A stretch of 64,000 bases of DNA from Prochilodus magdalenae (lineage: Eukaryota; Chordata; Actinopteri; Characiformes; Prochilodontidae). The stretch is from NCBI GenBank assembly GCA_024036415.1, contig JAMWET010001218.1, forward strand, positions 248,001 to 312,000. The letters run 5' to 3'. The notes below the pieces were generated by a model. That model was not told the DNA's origin and did not search any database. It was given only the letters and a program-made list of their open reading frames with translations. This document shows positions 61,901 to 64,000 of the stretch, in pieces. The stretch's first letter is position 1. Every line of letters begins with the position of its first letter. The translations under genes and the position numbers were made by a program.

Positions 61901-63662
61901 CAGCCCGTTTGATGATGTATTACCCAGGATTGGTGTCATGTGACATTGAGACACGCAACTTCTCCAAACTGCCTTCTTTCTACTTCACTGAGCTGCCCAA
62001 TAAAGCACTAAAGGGTGTATGCAGCCCAGGGCCAATATATCAGTTCATGGGCAACAAACGTCAGACGTAAGCATATTAGGTTTTACTTTCCGCCTGCCAC
62101 ATGTACATTTGGAGGTTTAAGTAATGTCCTTTTTACAACAGTACTGGTGGCAATTAACCACAATCAGTCCACTAGCCGCCTTAGTTCCCACCTAATAGTA
62201 GCTCATTTAATAAGCTATACTCATAGCTTTAATAAGCTATAAGGATACTCATTTTAGTCGTGAAATAATAATGAATAGTGACACAAACTGATTATTTACC
62301 AGTGTGACCTTGAAACTTGAACTGTTTTACAGGCTTGTCGGTAAAGCCCCCATGTCGTTCCAAAGAAAAGAGGACTATCCACTCTTGGGTGAGTGAAACA
62401 CTGTTTTAATACATTGGTTTTGTAAACAGTTGACATTTAGTAACACAATTACTATTAAACTTATTATTCCATTTTTATAAATGACACCATTTGTTCCATT
62501 AGGGCGTCAGAAGGAATTGGACGTTTATTTTAAAGGTTTGAAGGATTTCCTTGAAGCGAGGAGCTCTGTTGCTAATGTGTACAGTAAGGTAATCATTTTT
62601 GAAGGACCCACTGGCTATGGAAAGAGCCACCTGCTGGCAGAAATAGTTCACAGAGCCTCAAAGGAGCAAGTTAGGTTTGTATTCCAGTCAATCCCCTAAC
62701 TCTTTAAGCCTACTATAATTACAGGATTATTGTGTGTGAACTATTTAAAATTTGATGGTAAACTTTTAGATAGCATGGTAGCTGTTGCATTATGATTAGA
62801 CAGGCAGGCTAGCTCCCTCATACTAATGCTTTGCACTTCAGGGTAATGCCCTTTGAACTGACAAAGCTAGACATCAAGCAATCAAATTACACGCTTCAAA
62901 CTCTGCTGGCTCTGCTGCTTGAGATTCAGGACTGTAAAGGCTATGCTGAGCGAGAAAGGATCATCCTTTCAAAGATCCATCATCCTGAACTCAGAGAAAA
63001 TGTCTGCTTTCTGAATGACATCCTTCAAGTCAAGGTGGGTACAGTTCAGTCACCAATTGTGAAGGCTCTTAACCATAAAGCCCCTAATATAAGTATTTTA
63101 ATGTGCTGCATTTTGGCTGCATATTTGGTTTTGGGAATCACCAAAAACACCATGATACAATATTGTCATAATGCTTCAGTGATGATACAACTTTATTTAT
63201 TTATTAATTATTTTTATAGATGAATACAGTGGTAACATATACTGTGATATATTGTGACTTTTTTTCAGCTACAAATTATATAATTTTCTTATTAAGTTTG
63301 TTCATCTAATTTTTTTCATCATTTTGTTGCAGGAAATAGGATTAAAACTGATTTATTATTCTGGTGCCACAAAGATTAATTTGTATTTGCAATTTAAGTA
63401 ATATAGTTACTGATAGATACTAACATGAATATTTTTTCAGATTCTTGGTGTCCTTCTATATCAATATCATGTTGCCATAACAAATATCACAGTAAAAAGA
63501 TTCAAAAAGTTAAAAAGACATATGGTGTATCAAATTTCCCTCCACCCTAATAGTTTTTTTTTCTTCTTTTGGCAGTTTCCAGTTTCACCCACAGTGTCAC
63601 TTATGGATAGTCAATCTAAGGCCAGCGAGATGAGAAAGTACTTTCTGCAGCTGTTTTGCAAG
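55925..63662 (+). CDS. adcy10: Soluble adenylyl cyclase (ADCY10), N-terminal 636 codons, runs off the window
   Basis: Fifteen in-phase exons: 55925-56075, 57210-57308, 57443-57481, 58344-58487, 59047-59252, 59367-59457, 59547-59635, 59743-59934, 60797-60918, 61713-61789, 61877-62066, 62333-62388, 62503-62674, 62842-63034, 63576-63662. The enzyme makes cAMP and is stimulated by bicarbonate and calcium. The C1 cyclase domain has FADISGF (first metal Asp), AGDAILALW (second metal Asp) and VIGRAVDEVRLA (bicarbonate Arg). C2 has FMFDKGCTF (adenine Lys), RHEYTVIGRKVNLSARLMM (adenine Thr plus the Asn/Arg pair) and GVTTGPVFCGVMG. An ATPase-like module starts with Walker A GPTGYGKS. The human Lys95 position (DILKFAGDA) is Asn here (DILNYAGDA). 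The start at 55925 aligns with the mammalian N-terminus; ATG 55820 would add 35 residues. One intron begins with GC. Confidence 0.95.
56536..57185 (-). mobile_element. Family-B Tc1 copy filling adcy10 intron 1
   Basis: The least deleted family-B transposase here: the - strand reads FVLAEMTSESVCGGTVV and ARIFKLHGMDYHRTPLG after frameshifts. It starts in 'gatgataaatttagactgat' and stops at 'catgtctcacaatgtcaaaa', so both inverted repeats are missing. Its right edge is 25 bases from the exon-2 acceptor. Just upstream, at 56334, 'tacagtggccataaaagtat' is a stray inverted repeat of another Tc1-like family. Confidence 0.8.
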
Positions 63663-64000
63663 GTCAGCTCACGAAAGGCCTTACATGACAGTAAAGTTTT
63701 ATGTTAAATGTACGTCTTTAACATGGAAACAGATATACATCTGAGCACTGCAAAGGTTTAATGTTAATAGGAAACTTTTTTTTTTCCCATCTGACATGGA
63801 ACTTATGTAACTGTGTATACCTGGGTAACTTACAACAGCCCACACAAATGACCACAAAAACTTCTATGGCCAGATGATTATACCATCTAGATTGTATAGA
63901 TCCTCCTAACGCTGGATGTCATACAGAGAGCTGTAAGCTGTAAATGGGGTTGTGGCTTACGCAACAAGTGTGGATATTGGATCACAGTGTATAGTCTCCA
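63663..64000 (+). other. adcy10: Intron of adcy10 to the window edge
   Basis: It begins with donor 'gtcagc' after LQLFCK. No further exon is recognised before the end. A T-rich run followed by 'cccatctgacatgg' at 63776-63797 lacks a continuing coding frame that I can support. Confidence 0.5.

Overview
The window is nuclear DNA from a teleost fish. Three genes with the intron-exon structure of vertebrate orthologues are readable: spopl, nxph2 and adcy10. Most of the remaining sequence is short, decayed Tc1/mariner-like transposon copies, other terminal-inverted-repeat elements, tRNA-derived SINEs and simple-sequence DNA. That repeat mix suggests an otophysan fish (characin, catfish or relative), but the species cannot be fixed from sequence alone.

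Layout. 0-21.2 kb is a gene-poor repeat field. It holds two Tc1-like families, here called A (about 530 bp, internally deleted, still carrying a 54-codon helix-turn-helix ORF) and B (longer, always broken), plus a purine-rich satellite and minisatellite block at 10.9-12.4 kb and a 33-bp minisatellite with a SINE at 18.1-19.0 kb. 21.2-32.3 kb is spopl on the + strand: a CpG-containing promoter split by a hAT-like element with a perfect 8-bp target duplication, a long 5' intron, then ten coding exons giving exactly 392 residues. 32.3-36.1 kb shows no gene. 37.4-46.8 kb is nxph2 on the - strand: a 15-codon signal-peptide exon and one large exon separated by an 8.4-kb repeat-filled intron, with a GC-rich probable promoter at 47.1-47.6 kb. 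48.05-48.8 kb is a chimera: a family-B Tc1 copy carrying an inverted, frameshifted piece of nxph2. 49.35-52.67 kb (- strand) is a four-exon gene that I cannot identify; it encodes a basic, probably nuclear protein with SUMO-interaction-like motifs. 55.9-63.7 kb (+ strand) is the first 15 coding exons of adcy10 (soluble adenylyl cyclase), which runs off the window.

Biology. SPOPL is a substrate adaptor of CUL3 ubiquitin ligases, NXPH2 is a secreted alpha-neurexin ligand, and ADCY10 is a bicarbonate- and calcium-regulated cAMP source. They form no pathway. The nxph2-spopl neighbourhood matches the human 2q22 linkage, and adcy10 and the unknown gene are transcribed divergently from a shared interval. 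The most noteworthy items are the Tc1-nxph2 chimera, the unknown SIM-bearing gene, the hAT insertion in the spopl promoter, an asparagine at the bicarbonate-site lysine position of adcy10, and the conserved mini-ORF in the family-A elements. All exon models were built by hand from splice signals, reading phase and remembered family sequences; no database or alignment was run.
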